DNA of 64,000 nucleotides from Cricetomys ansorgei (lineage: Eukaryota > Chordata > Mammalia > Rodentia > Nesomyidae): the NCBI GenBank assembly GCA_026225945.1, contig JAMJFZ010000683.1, positions 1 to 64,000 of the forward strand. Reading direction: 5' to 3'. The notes under the pieces are model-generated. The model saw nothing but the letters and a program-made list of their open reading frames with translations, was not told the origin of the DNA and ran no database searches. Shown here in pieces: positions 49,851 through 60,177 of this stretch (positions are counted from its first letter, which is position 1; each line of letters starts with the position of its first letter). Made by a program: the position numbers and the translations under genes.

Positions 49851-52435
49851 AGGCCATTGAGGAGACAATTCCTATACCTTGGCAGTCAGAGGAACCGGTG
49901 TGGGTTCCTCAATGGCCACTTACCTCTGAAAAATTACAAGCAGCAAAAGAATTAGTCCAAGAACAAGTAACATTGGGACACTTAGAGATCTCCCATTCCC
50001 CATGGAATACTCCAATATTTGTAATAAAAAAGAAGTCAGGAAAATGGAGGCTTCTCCATGATTTAAGAGCCATCAATAGACAAATGCAAGTCATGGGCCC
50101 TATACAGAGAGGGCTACCTCTCCTTTCTACATTGCCAAGGCACTGGGATGTGATCATTATTGATATTAAAGATTGTTTTTTCTCAATTCCTTTACATAAT
50201 AAAGATAAAGTTAGATTTGCTTTTACTTTGCCCAGTGTTAATCATGAAGAACCTGATAATAGATATCAGTGGAAAGTACTGCCACAAGGTATGGCTAATA
50301 GTCCTACCATGTGTCAAATCTATGTGGCAGCAGCAATTCAACCTGTTAGAGATAAGTATAAAAAAATTAGAATTTGTCATTATATGGATGATATCTTGCT
50401 TTGCTTTAATAATCTAAAAGTATTGCATCAAGCATTTGCCATGTTGATGGAAAATCTAAAAGATAAGGGGTTGTTTGTAGCACCAGAAAAAATACAAGAA
50501 GGAGACGTGAATAAATTTCTAGGATCCATAATAACCTCTACTACTATTAAGCCACAAAAGGTGACAATAAGGAGAGATTCATTAAAGACTTTGAATGACT
50601 TTCAAAAATTGTTAGGAGATATTAACTGGATAAGACCTTACCTAAAGTTAACAACTGCTGAACTACAACCCTTATTTAAAATTCTGGAAGGAGATTCGGC
50701 AATAACCTCTCATAGAGAATTAACACTTGAAGCTTCTCAGGCACTTGAGAGGGTGGAAGAATGCTTAAAGGAAGCATTATTGACACGTGTTGATCCCTCC
50801 TTGTCATTTCTATTATGCATCATCCCGTCGCCTAAACAACCAACAGCAGTGCTATGGCAACAGGGGCCTTTGTTATGGGTTCATTCTCATACCTCACCAG
50901 GACATGTACTAGGACATTATCCTACCTTGGTGGCTGATTTGGCTATGAGAGGCATTCAACTAGCGTTGACACACTTTGGCAAAGAACCAGAGAAAATTAT
51001 CAGCCCATATACTAAATTTCAGGTGCAAACACTTTGTGCCACTATTGATAATTGGGCTGTCTTGAGATGTATTTTCTCAGGACAAATTGACAATCATTTT
51101 CCTAAACATCCGCTCTTACATTTTGCTCGTACAAATGCTTTTATATTTCCTAAAGTCACTAAAAAAGACCCGATCCTTAACGCCACAGACATCTATACTG
51201 ATGGCTCTAAAACTGGCATCGGAAGTTATGTTGTAAATAATCAGCCTACACAAATCAAATATGATTTTAACTCTCCACAACTTGTGGAATGTGCTGTTGT
51301 AGCTACAGTCTTGAGAAAATTTCACGAACCTGTTAATATCATTTTTGATTCTCATTATGTAGTGAGAGCTGTTCAAATTTTAGAAGTGGTTGATTTAATA
51401 AACTCTAAAAACACAGTGGCTACTGTATTTTCAGATATACAGACATCAATAAGAAACAGAACTAATCCTTTCTTCATTCAACATATTAGAGCTCATACTC
51501 TGTTACCTGGCCCCATGGCTACTGCTAATGCCATGGCAGATAAAGCTACAAAAGGGATTTATTTGGCTACCTCTCCTATTCAATTGGCTTCTGAATTCCA
51601 TACCCTATATCATGTCCCAGCTAATACATTGAGACAAAAATTTCATATATCTCGTGCTGAAGCTCGAGATATTGTGCTTAAGTGTAACAACTGTGCAGAG
51701 TTTCGCTCTGTACCATCCTTTGGTGTTAACCCTAGAGGGTTACAGCCATTACATATTTGGCAAATGGACGTGACTCATTATAATGGCTTTGGAAAAATGA
51801 AATATATTCATGTATCTGTGGATACCTGTTCTGGCATTATCCATGCAACCCCCTTGGCGGGAGAGAAGGTGATTCATGTGATCACTCATTGCCTAGAGAC
51901 ATGGACAGCCTGGGGCAAACCATTACAACTAAAAACTGACAATGGTCCGGCGTATACATCTAAGCCATTTCAACAATTCTGTCAGAGAATGAGAGTTCAT
52001 CACGTGACTGGGCTACCCTATAATCCACAAGCTCAAGACATTGTGGAATGTGCTAACGGCACTTTAAAAGTCTACCTACAAAAACAAAGGGGAGGAATAG
52101 GCCCCGCCATGGGACCTAAGACATCTATTTCCCTATCCCTATTTACTCTAAATTTTTTAAATTTGGACTCAGAAGGACGGTCTGCTGCAGACAGACATGC
52201 TTCTCATACTGTTCCGAAAGAACAAGTCAAATGGAAAGATGTGATCAATAATCAATGGAAAGGCCCGGATCCAATATTAATAAGATCCAGGGGAGCTATT
52301 TGTGTTTTTCCACAGGACCAAGAAAACCCAATCTGGGTACCTACAAGGCTAACCAGAATTATCAAAAAAGAAGATGTGGAACCCAGAACTATGGATCCTG
52401 ACATGGATACTCCTGAGCCAACAGACACAAGCTGA
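49820..52435 (+). CDS. pol: Provirus pol: reverse transcriptase, RNase H, integrase
   Basis: The frame is open from 49820 and would be entered by -1 frameshifting at 49838-49844, with no start codon of its own. Counting from codon 49898, the RT has motif A IIDIKDCF (Asp about residue 89) and YMDD (50381-50392). RNase H has YTDGSKTG (about 433), the Glu of LVECAVV, FDSHYVV and NAMAD. Integrase has the HHCC zinc-binding residues ending KCNNC, then Asp 624 (QMDVTH), Asp 681 (KTDNGPAY) and Glu 717 (IVECAN), an exact D-x35-E. No stop interrupts the frame to TGA 52435. All catalytic residues are present, unusual for an otherwise defective copy. Without protease the product could not be matured from this locus alone. 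Confidence 0.93.
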   Translation, partial: TRQDRTGFFLEAIEETIPIPWQSEEPVWVPQWPLTSEKLQAAKELVQEQVTLGHLEISHSPWNTPIFVIKKKSGKWRLLHDLRAINRQMQVMGPIQRGLPLLSTLPRHWDVIIIDIKDCFFSIPLHNKDKVRFAFTLPSVNHEEPDNRYQWKVLPQGMANSPTMCQIYVAAAIQPVRDKYKKIRICHYMDDILLCFNNLKVLHQAFAMLMENLKDKGLFVAPEKIQEGDVNKFLGSIITSTTIKPQKVTIRRDSLKTLNDFQKLLGDINWIRPYLKLTTAELQPLFKILEGDSAITSHRELTLEASQALERVEECLKEALLTRVDPSLSFLLCIIPSPKQPTAVLWQQGPLLWVHSHTSPGHVLGHYPTLVADLAMRGIQLALTHFGKEPEKIISPYTKFQVQTLCATIDNWAVLRCIFSGQIDNHFPKHPLLHFARTNAFIFPKVTKKDPILNATDIYTDGSKTGIGSYVVNNQPTQIKYDFNSPQLVECAVVATVLRKFHEPVNIIFDSHYVVRAVQILEVVDLINSKNTVATVFSDIQTSIRNRTNPFFIQHIRAHTLLPGPMATANAMADKATKGIYLATSPIQLASEFHTLYHVPANTLRQKFHISRAEARDIVLKCNNCAEFRSVPSFGVNPRGLQPLHIWQMDVTHYNGFGKMKYIHVSVDTCSGIIHATPLAGEKVIHVITHCLETWTAWGKPLQLKTDNGPAYTSKPFQQFCQRMRVHHVTGLPYNPQAQDIVECANGTLKVYLQKQRGGIGPAMGPKTSISLSLFTLNFLNLDSEGRSAADRHASHTVPKEQVKWKDVINNQWKGPDPILIRSRGAICVFPQDQENPIWVPTRLTRIIKKEDVEPRTMDPDMDTPEPTDTS

Positions 52436-52488
52436 AGAACTACGTTGGGGTATAATGTCAACACTCCCAAAACCCATGCCGGTGATGC

Positions 52489-53265
52489 ATGATGCACAGG
52501 TATTCCCCCGGTTTTTTTGCAACTAACGAATCCTTGGGCTTGCCCTTTTTGCCCATGGACCAGAATTTAGCAGCTGTAAGTACTAATGAGACTTGGAGGG
52601 TGAATGGTAGCCTATGCTTTACAATCTCATCTAATAATACTAATGATCAGCCATGCATTGTACTAGGAAATTTCTCCTATGCACATATGGGAGAAATAGT
52701 AATATTAAACAGAGTTGTTAAATCAAATGCCACTGTCCTTTACGGCTGGTGGCCTAAACAAAAAACTGATGATGAGGAAAGCTCCAATAGAAAGACACAA
52801 CCACAATATGCCCCTTTTTGCACAGGCAGGATGGCAGATAGAACAACTCTCCTCCCATGGACTGGATGTCAGAGTCATAGGGCTCACAGTCTCCAAGGAA
52901 AATTTTTTACATTTTCATCATTAGAAGGCTATGGTAATTTCACCGAAATGGATCCATTTAAATATGATATTAATCCATTTGATACATGGCTGCTTTGTGG
53001 CTCAGGAGGAAGTTGCTCAGATTTAACACCTATGTCAATGATTCTAGGAGGAGGTATAGTTCAGGCGGAGTTGTCAAGTAATATAATATCTGATAAAACG
53101 ATAGGAAAGATCAGTAGTGATAAAAAGGAAATTGGAGCCACCCCAGTTTGTGTGTGGCCACCATTTATTTGGCCACCATTTGTTCCTATACCTTATGCTG
53201 GAATGCAAGCTCACATCAAACAGCCACCGTGGCTCGCATGCCTCGATTTGTCCCAATTCCTGTGA
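52489..53265 (+). pseudogene. env: Provirus env surface (SU) region, truncated
   Basis: A 258-codon frame with many N-glycosylation sequons (NET, NGS, NNT, NFS, NAT, NFT) and Trp/Cys-rich text such as LYGWWPK and LPWTGC, as in MMTV/IAPE-type SU. No signal peptide is recognisable at the start, so the N-terminus is lost or spliced from upstream. The frame leaves the env reading near 53150-53265 and ends at a stop, while the TM part continues in another frame. As it stands it cannot give an SU-TM precursor. Confidence 0.8.
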
Positions 53266-53804
53266 GAACCGCCAACACATTAACTTTATTCAGACAAAAG
53301 CGGGATTTTGGCATAACTGCGGCCATAGTCAGCATTGTTGCAACTGCGGCAGTAGCCGCATCTCTCACTGCTTCGGCACTGGCCCTGTCTGGTCAGGTAG
53401 AAACTGCCACTACTTTAAACAATCTCTTAGCCTCGGTCAGCCAAGCCATTGATGTCCAAGCCTCTGTGAACACTCAGATTAGAGGTGGACTCATGATTGT
53501 GAACCAACGTATAGATCTGGTTCAAGAACAGATTGATATTTTGTGGCAGATGGCTCAATTGGGCTGCGAGGTAAAAATGCCTGGGTTATGTGTGACATCC
53601 ATACAATATGAAAATCTTACCCGAGCGGCTAATCTGTCTAAAGAATTGTCTCAACAGTTACAGTACAATTGGTCTGCTGAATTTGATGCAACATTGAGAA
53701 GATTACGGATGGCCATTATACAGATCAACTCCACTCGACTCGACCTTTCCCTTACCCGGGGGCTTTCCACTTGGCTTTCTTCTGCTTTCTCCTATTTCAA
53801 GTAA
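53148..53804 (+). pseudogene. env: Provirus env transmembrane (TM) ectodomain
   Basis: The frame holds the SU end, an RQKR furin-type site (about 53292-53303), a Gly/Ala-rich fusion-peptide-like segment, long heptad repeats (TLNNLLASVSQAIDVQ, RIDLVQEQIDILWQM) and a spaced Cys pair, C-x7-C, in the loop. TAA at 53802-53804 stops it just before the membrane anchor. The layout is that of MMTV/IAPE-type TM proteins rather than the gammaretroviral CX6CC type. Confidence 0.85.
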
Positions 53805-54011
53805 TGGGTGGGAGTTGGGATTTTTGGCATCCTATTTGCTGGGGGACTGTTTCTTTGTCTTTGGTTGCTCTGCAAATTCATTCAACAACACAAAAAGAGA
53901 CAAAGTGGTGATCGCACAGGCATTGCTTGCTGTGGAACAGGGGACATCTCCCCAAGCTTGGTTAAATATGCTCAAACAATGAGACACTGTCTTGAATACT
54001 GGTACTCCTGA
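53805..54011 (+). pseudogene. env: Provirus env membrane anchor and tail, cut off by a stop
   Basis: In the same frame as the TM ectodomain but after its stop. It encodes a strongly hydrophobic anchor (VGIFGILFAGGLFLCLWLL), then a basic stretch (QQHKKRQ) typical of the cytoplasmic side. It would be reached only by readthrough. Confidence 0.82.
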
Positions 54012-54199
54012 GGGCTCAGGATCCCATTGCACCAGGATACCACAAGACAGACCTGTGTTACCTCCCAGGGCTCGTGTTCCCATTGCACGGGATAAAGGTA
54101 CACAGGGTCCTCCTCCATGTAACCTCCTTGATCGCTCAAAGCTGTTGGATCAGCGGGCTAGATCGGTAAACACATGGTTGCAGTTTGACATATTAATTA

Positions 54200-54215
54200 A
54201 AGTAAAAGGGGGAGA
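54200..54215 (+). other. Polypurine tract
   Basis: AAGTAAAAGGGGGAGA lies directly before the 3' LTR, the position and composition expected for the plus-strand primer. Confidence 0.88.
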
Positions 54216-54566
54216 TGTTGGGAGCCGATATTATTCGCCATTAGAAGATGGCGCCGGCTCCCTGCTTCCTGGTTCTTCACGGGAGCGTTGTTTGCTCTTG
54301 CGCATGCACTGACTGTGTAATCTGCTCAAGATAACCACATGCTAATTGGGATAGTAAAAGCCGCCGATTGAAGGCAGTATACTAATTAGGTTCTGCAAGA
54401 GCACCAATTGGCAGGGAAAAACATTCCCCAAAACTCTATATTAGTTGGGGGTTTTCTAGACTCGTGGTCCTTCTACATCTGCTATCTAAAAGAGCTGTTA
54501 ATAAATTGTTGTCAGAAGAATTCTGTTTTGCCGCGTCTCCTTTATCGGCGAAGGTAGCGCGCGACA
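54216..54566 (+). repeat. 3' LTR (351 bp)
   Basis: Identical to the 5' LTR except for one base (C at position 11). It is followed by the right target duplication CCTAGT at 54567-54572. Confidence 0.96.
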
Positions 54567-54572
54567 CCTAGT

Positions 54573-55031
54573 GTCATCTCTGCATAGGGCATAGGGCGTT
54601 GGCAGAGGTGAGGTGCTGCAGGGAGCGCCTTACTCCGCAGATCCTATTTTCCACACTCTTGGACTCGGCTCACAGTGTCAGGGATCCTGCTTTGGGCGGC
54701 GTACCAAGAATCAGCACCTGGGCTCCTCATTCAGCTCCAAGATTCTCTGGTTGGATGTGGGACTCGGTAGGTGCTTATCTGGGTCTACCTGTCCCAGAAC
54801 CCCAGTCTCCTCCCTCCCGCGCTCCCCCGCCGCGAATCCCTGGCCAGTGCGGAGAGCCGGGCGGAAACCCGGCTGGCTGTGGGCTGGGACGGAGCAGGAC
54901 AGCGGGGAGACCACACTAACAGCTGGAGGGACCACTCCGGGTGGGGAGCCTCATCCCCGAAGAGGAATGGGGATCTGACTCCTGGAGGCTGATTCCGGGA
55001 TGGGGCATCCTGATTCCTGGAGCGGCCTCAC
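54573..55031 (-). other. HAUS5 copy intron 1, right of the provirus
   Basis: GC-rich intron sequence adjoining exon 1 (CCGCGAATCCC, CCCGGGGGCGGG-type blocks). Overlapping open frames here reflect base composition. Confidence 0.6.
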
Positions 55032-55183
55032 CTGCGCAGCGTCGACTCCCGGGGGCGGGCCGCCTGGGGCACCCCCATCTCGTCCGCAGCCCCGCTCTCC
55101 AGCTCCCGCTCTCCCTGCATTAGTTCCATGGCTGTCCCAGAGCCCAGCTGCAGTCGGAACTTCCCGCACTTATCCTCAAGCAT
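55032..55183 (-). CDS. Haus5: HAUS5 copy exon 1
   Basis: The start matching the known N-terminus is ATG at 55129-55127, reading MELMQGERELESGAADEMGV, then PQAARPRESTLR, with donor GTGAGG at 55031. A second ATG at 55183-55181 lies in frame 18 codons upstream, so an N-terminal extension is possible. The downstream ATG was chosen because its product aligns with the known HAUS5 start. Confidence 0.88.
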
Positions 55184-55240
55184 GGCGCCCGTTTCTGACG
55201 TCACGAGCGCGATGCTGAGACGTCACCGGTTGCCAGGCAG
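55150..55240 (-). promoter_or_regulatory. CRE-containing promoter of the HAUS5 copy
   Basis: Just upstream of exon 1 lie TTTCTGACGTCACGAG (full CRE, TGACGTCA, near 55195) and GAGACGTCACCGG (half-type CRE). A GGTTGCC RFX-like half site follows. The block is CpG-rich. This looks like a normal housekeeping-type promoter kept in the copy. Confidence 0.6.
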
Positions 55241-55780
55241 ACTGCAGGTCCCTGCTGTCCTGTCTTGGATCCAGGAGGCTGCTTCTAGCTGGGTGTAGCT
55301 CCCGGAGAGTGAAAGGGACAAAACGCTCGCTTGCCCACCTTTGTTCTTTCACTCACTGTAAGAAGCAAAATGCCCTGAAGGCTTCATTTTATTTTCTTGA
55401 AAAACGGAACTTGCATCCTAAGAGGATGAATGTCAGGTCCCAAGAAATTCTTTTTCCCAAAGCCTGGCATTTAGACAAAAGCCAGAGTTTTCTCGGGGAC
55501 TTAAGAAGATAGCTCCTATTTGCTAAAAGAGTCATTCTCCTTGTCTCTGGAAAAAGGGACATATGGCCCTTCCATTAACCTATGCCTGTGGTGCCTATGC
55601 GCATCAAGGTCTATGCTAGCCTATGCTACCTATGCTAGACTGAGAGGGCCTCTCAGTCTCTACTTCAGTACCTGTACAGAGTCATCCTGCCCTCTATCTA
55701 AACCTTTCCATCCTCTGAGATTCGCTTCCCTTCTCCTCCCCTCCCCTCTCCTCTCCTCTATGGGCATACCTTTATAAATT
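55241..55780. other. Unassigned sequence upstream of the HAUS5 copy
   Basis: Contains a short CTATGCTA-type tandem stretch near 55610-55640 and a CTCCC-rich run near 55735-55760. No gene was recognised. Confidence 0.4.
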
Positions 55781-56069
55781 AAGATTGATAATGCCCCTAC
55801 ATATGTCTTCAGTAAAATAATTTTTTTTTTTTGCATTCTAGGACATAAAACATATTACTGGTAGACCACACAATCCTACAGGACAAGCAGTTATAGAAAG
55901 ACCTAATCAGACATTAAAGGAAATGCTTGCAAGACAAAAGGGAATAACAAAGGCCCTCAGAGACAGACTACATAACGCACTACTAACTTTAAATCTTTTG
56001 AATGTTAATGAGACAGGAACAACAGCTGCTGAAAGATATTGGGCCATAGAAAAAAACCTGCTGAGTTGA
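55781..56069 (+). pseudogene. Older retroviral integrase fragment (class II-like)
   Basis: KIDNAPTY (55781-55804) corresponds to the second catalytic-Asp motif. After a T-run, HNPTGQAVIERPNQTLKEML gives the catalytic Glu (55896-55898). About 35 codons separate the two. Further text (LLTLNLLNV) matches the integrase C-terminal side, ending at TGA 56067. It differs clearly from the young provirus integrase, so it is an independent older insertion in the same orientation. Confidence 0.78.
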
Positions 56070-56337
56070 ATCAATCCATATATTATAAAGAGGTAATAAC
56101 ATCTGAATGAAAATTAGGGCAAGTTTTACTCTAGGGGAGGGGTACGCTCTTATTTCCAGTGGAAATGAGAAGTTGTGGGTACCATCAAAACTAATAAAGT
56201 TTAGATTTGAGCCAGGAAGATCTCCTTAAAGCCCCGACCACTAACCTGAAAAGGGTGACTATGGAAAGAGAAGTTATCTTAAAAAGACAGAGCCTTCTAA
56301 AGATTGTAGTAAAGGATAAACGCTGAAAGTAACAATC

Positions 56338-56660
56338 TGTTGGGGAAGTTTATTTTTAGTTATGTTTGTAATTTGTTTTATGCACTGTTGGGTGAGGGGC
56401 TGTCTAGGTCTTGGTGTTTTGCATTGTCTGCAGGTGTTGGATTTCTGTGGGGGTGTTTAATTGCTTATGATCTGCACATGATGTCAGTAGAACACCTAAG
56501 GAGTTCTGAAAGAATGAAACACCTGAGATCAGAGCTCGAGGTTCCACTGTTGATTGAGTATGGTGCCGGCCAGGACGGTGGGGCCCTCTGCCGAGGTATG
56601 GAAGGCTTCCTTGTATGAAAATGCTTCCTTGTCCTTGGCTGAGCTGCCGCACCAGTGTAC
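56338..56660 (+). mobile_element. LTR-like element, paralogous to 60284-60640
   Basis: Starts TGTTGGGGAAGTTTATTTTTA and shares ordered blocks with 60284 onward: GCACTGTTGGG, TAGGTCTTGG, GTCAGTAGAACACCTAAGGA, GGCCAGGACGGTGG. It follows the integrase fragment, so it may be that element's 3' LTR. Confidence 0.68.
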
Positions 56661-56794
56661 TACAACAACAGTCAGACCTGGGTTATGGAGTAAAGTTTCT
56701 GAAGCCTAAATTTCCACCTGACTCCAATACTAGTGACAGTAAAGAGTATGAGGAAGATAAAAAATATGAAGCCTTGATGAAAAAACTGTCCCTG

Positions 56795-57085
56795 TGTGGG
56801 AAGACCAGGTATCTGCATGATGTCCAGGTGTCTGCGTAGTGCCTGGGTGTCTTCAGGATTCCCTGGTGCCTGTGGGGGGTGGCGTCTACAAAGGGACCCC
56901 CGTGCCTGCAGGATGTCTGGGTCCTCGTGGAATGTCTGCGTGCCTGCAGGAGGCATTGATACCTGTGGGTGTCCTGGTGACTGCCACATGACAGGTTTGC
57001 CTGTGTGATGTCTGGGTGCCCGAGGGATGATTGGTTGCTTGCAGGAGACCCTGGTCCCTATGGAATATCAGGGAGCCTGCTTGGT
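56795..57085 (+). repeat. Degenerate GTCTGGGTGCCTGCAGGA-type minisatellite
   Basis: Many imperfect copies of a 20-30-nt unit built on TGTCTG/GTGCCTG/GCAGGA lie between 56795 and 57085 (for example GTGCCTGCAGGATGTCTGGG). Open frames here are period artefacts. Confidence 0.6.
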
Positions 57086-57194
57086 GCCCCAGTTTGGGTA
57101 GAGAGGCCCAACTTCAGGTCAAACTCTTGTCGTGCTTCACCTTGGGCTAGTATGTATAGTGGAGCACTTGGAAGAAGTTTTTGTTATTTCTTTA

Positions 57195-57690
57195 AAAATG
57201 CAAAATGGTGTTTAGATTAGGTTTGCCTTCCACCCCAGGTGTGGTAGATGTTTATGAGATGGATTCGGAATGCTTGATACAGGTGACTATAATTTGGTTA
57301 GGTGCAGTCGTTCTGGCACCTGTAGCTTGTTCTTGGGATTGTGTGCTGCATGGGTTTATGAGAACTTTTGGTTTAGGATATAAAAGGTCTGAAACCCCGA
57401 GAGTCGGGTAGGTGTTGGATGGTGGTTTGTTTGGGTTGTCATTGTTAGTGTGTTAATTCTTAAAAGAACAAAAGTTGGAGGGATTGAGTTTACAGACTGA
57501 GAGCTGAGATGCTAGTCTGACTCACTGTCAGCTAGTCCTCTCCAAGCTTAGGACAGCCTGAAAGAGGCTGTGAAGTTTTCTACCTGTCTCTCATTCTATA
57601 TCTATATGCAAAAGAAGTGAAGATTTCTTTCTATCCTTCCTTTCTCTTTCCTCGATTGAGGGTCAGAGATTGTAGCGCACTGCTGCAAGC
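57195..57690 (+). mobile_element. LTR-like element, paralogous to 9510-9930
   Basis: Shares TATAATTTGGTTAGGTGCAG, TTCTGGCACCTGTAGC, GATATAAAAGGTCTGAAACC and CTTAGGACAGCCTGAAAG with 9510-9930. ATATAAAAGG is a plausible TATA box. Confidence 0.62.
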
Positions 57691-58840
57691 ACGTGCCAGG
57701 TCAAACTCCACAATTAGAGAGCCATGTGCCTCCAAAGAGAAAGTCTGTTATCCATGCCTCTACCACACAAGCGTGACTTAATTTTCTTCTTGTTTCTTTT
57801 TTGAGGACAAATTGAGGAATGGGAAGAGGATGTTAATTGAGATACATTGTCTGAAACTCAAATTATTAATAAAAAGTATTATTTAAAAAAAACAACTGTT
57901 CCCATGCGAATCTCTGCGCGAATCCCCAAGTGCCTCCCTGTCTTCCTTGCTGAACCGCCACAGTACATATAGTAAAATCTCTTGGCCACAGGCTTCCAAT
58001 GTCTGGGACTCTTTCAAAGATCCCCCTACTTTCTCCTGCGAATCCTCCTGGCCCTTTCTAATCCTTAGCTTGTTACCCATAAGCCCCTCCCCCAGCCTCT
58101 CCTATGACTCCTTTAACCCTTTCTTTGACACCCCTTCCTCTATAAACTGACTCCTCCCCCTGCATGCCTGTACCCTCTTTTATGTCTCCCGATAAAGCTG
58201 CTCCCCATCTCTTAACACATTTTCTGTAACCTTTGAAAAAGTTAAATTTTGTTTTATATGATGGATGTTTTGCCTGTGCGCCTCACTGGAGTTACTGATG
58301 GTTGTGATTCTCCACGGTGATGTTGGTCCTTTGGAAAAGTAGCCTGTGCTCTTAACCGCTGATCAACGCCTCTAGCAGCCTTCCTTGCCTTTTGAACTCC
58401 TTCCCTGCAGTGACCTTTTTTCTCCTTGTAAACACCACTCTATGCACTTTCCTAGGATACACTGTCTGCCCACCATTTCCCCTTGTTTCTCCCCTGCCTA
58501 CTCAGTGACACCCTCAAAAATTCCCAGTGGGAACCTGGAGTTGATATCCATTGGCCCAAGGAAAGCTCTCAGCTATAAGCAACTCATTTGAGATTACTAG
58601 GGCAACCAGGCAGGACCTGCCTCCCAGGCCCAGCTGTCTGCTCTTATTGGATGCTTGCTATAATGGAAGTTAAGTCCTGGCCACTTATTGGTCAGCCTGA
58701 GAATTCCAGTTCCAGCTTAAAACCAAGTCTGTAAATAGACTTTCTCTTAAACTTCTTTGCTTGAGGTTCCTGTTGAGCACCTTGAAGCTCAGACGTTTGA
58801 GGCAAGAGCAGTTGTGGGTAAGCTTGAGGGTGGTGGTATT
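57691..58840. other. Unassigned stretch
   Basis: An A-rich end at 57870-57893 (TTATTTAAAAAAAACAA) suggests the tail of an older retroelement. 57900-58200 is pyrimidine-rich with no recognised gene. Confidence 0.35.
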
Positions 58841-58844
58841 CCTG

Positions 58845-58887
58845 TACACACACACCCCCCACACACACACACACACACACACACACA
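58845..58887 (+). repeat. (CA)n microsatellite, interrupted
   Basis: CA units with a CCCCCC interruption. Confidence 0.93.
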
Positions 58888-60175
58888 GTCATGACATTGT
58901 CTCTCTCACCCCCAGTGCTTCTGGCCAGTGATCTCATGTAGCTCAGGCTAGCCTTCAATTTACTGTGTAGCTGAGGAGGGTCTTGAATTTCTGATCCTCC
59001 TGTTGCCAGCGTGTGTTGCTGTGATCAAGCCCAGGGTGTTTGTGCAGGCTAGGCAAGCGCTCTACCCATGGGCTACATCCATACCCTCTAGTTTTTATTT
59101 TTATTTCCATTTTGACAAGATAGGATCCCATAAGGCCTAGGACAGCTTCGAACTCACTTGAAATCTCAGCTCTTGGCAGGTAGAGTTAGGAGGGTCAGGA
59201 GTTCAAGATCATTGTCAGCCACATAACAAGTTCAAAGTCAACCTAGTGAGATCCTGGCACAGAAAACAAATGCAAAATGGTCTGGGGAGACAAATGGCTC
59301 CATTGATAAAGAAGTGCCCCCCCCGATCCTGTGGAGAAGAAAAAGGACTCAGAATCCACTGTCTTTTTAAAGACTATTTTTTATTCTTATGTGTATGAAT
59401 GTGTCTCTGTATTGTGTCTGCTCTGACCCCACGGCGCTGAAGACTCAGGTGTATACCCCATGCTCAGCATTCTGTGGGTACTAGGAACCTGGTGCTGAGA
59501 CCCTGAACTCTGGCCCTCTACTTGGATTGTAGACACTTTACCCATCGATCTTCCCTAAGCCATTGATTTTTTTTTTAGAGAAAGTCTTGGGTAGCCCAAA
59601 CTGGGCTTCCAACTTCCTTTGTAGCTGAGGCTGGCCTTGAATCCTCAGGCTATACAAGTGTAAGTTTGAATCCACAAATCCATGAAAAAAGCCAGGGTTG
59701 CTGTATGTCTGAAATCTCAGCACTAGGGGACAGAGGTAAGCGGATCCTGGGAGCTCACCTTGCCGGTCTAGTCTAAATGGCAAGCACCAGGTTCATTGAG
59801 AGACCTTGTCTCAAAACACTAAGGAGAAGGGCAATAGAGGCAGATACTTAATGTTGACCTCTTACCTCCAAGTCAGGCACACACATACTAGGCGCAAAGA
59901 CTCAGGCACACATAGCCCCAACACAGATGAGGTTAAAAAAAAAAGATGAAATTGATGTTAACTACCAACAGGTGGCAGTATTGTCACTTATTGGTCGGTT
60001 CACAGTCAGCATGTCTTCTTGCCCTGGCCCCTTAGGGGACTCCAGTTATGCTACCTGCACCCACCTACACTACAGCTTCCCATTTTTGCCTGCCTTCATT
60101 CTTCATAGTACAAAAATGGGTGGAGGCTGAAACAATAGAAGATGCAAAGAGATTTGACTCCTTTTTTTTTGGTTG
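58888..60175. other. Old SINE fragments and unassigned sequence
   Basis: Antisense B1-like phrases occur near 58920-59050 and 59575-59660, with sense-like phrases near 59155-59260 and 59690-59820. All are diverged. No gene was recognised. Confidence 0.45.
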
Positions 60176-60177
60176 TT

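Larger units (their letters stand above)
47537..54566 (+). mobile_element. Young IAP/IAPE-type class II endogenous retrovirus, full-length but defective
   Basis: The 7.03-kb provirus has LTRs of 351 bp at both ends, a tRNA-Phe primer site, gag, a remnant of pro, intact-looking pol, a broken env, a polypurine tract and a CCTAGT target duplication. The tRNA-Phe primer, the TGTTGGGAGC LTR start and the MMTV/IAPE-style envelope place it with the IAP-related betaretrovirus-like group. It lies inside intron 1 of the HAUS5 copy in opposite orientation. Defects seen are a gag frameshift, a deletion removing most of nucleocapsid and the protease active site, a frame change inside env, and a stop before the env membrane anchor. 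It cannot complete a cycle alone. Expression or rescue in trans cannot be judged from sequence. Confidence 0.95.
40166..55183 (-). pseudogene. Haus5: HAUS5 (augmin subunit 5) copy, exons 1-17, probably inactive
   Basis: HAUS5 is a coiled-coil subunit of the eight-protein augmin complex, which recruits gamma-tubulin to spindle microtubules. Seventeen exons follow its known order with intact GT-AG sites: 55032-55129 (coding), 47116-47178, 46987-47019, 46828-46852, 45757-45862, 45521-45679, 43281-43350, 43111-43193, 42570-42627, 42312-42436, 42103-42166, 41893-42023, 41553-41706, 41025-41105, 40803-40948, 40380-40491 and 40166-40298. They cover about 547 of roughly 630 codons. Exon 6 has a 1-nt deletion; the shifted frame stops in exon 7 after about 165 residues. 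The final exon (about 85 codons) was not found. Retained introns rule out a processed copy. A partial segmental duplicate is likeliest. A real gene with a sequence error and a distant last exon is the alternative. Confidence 0.88.
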
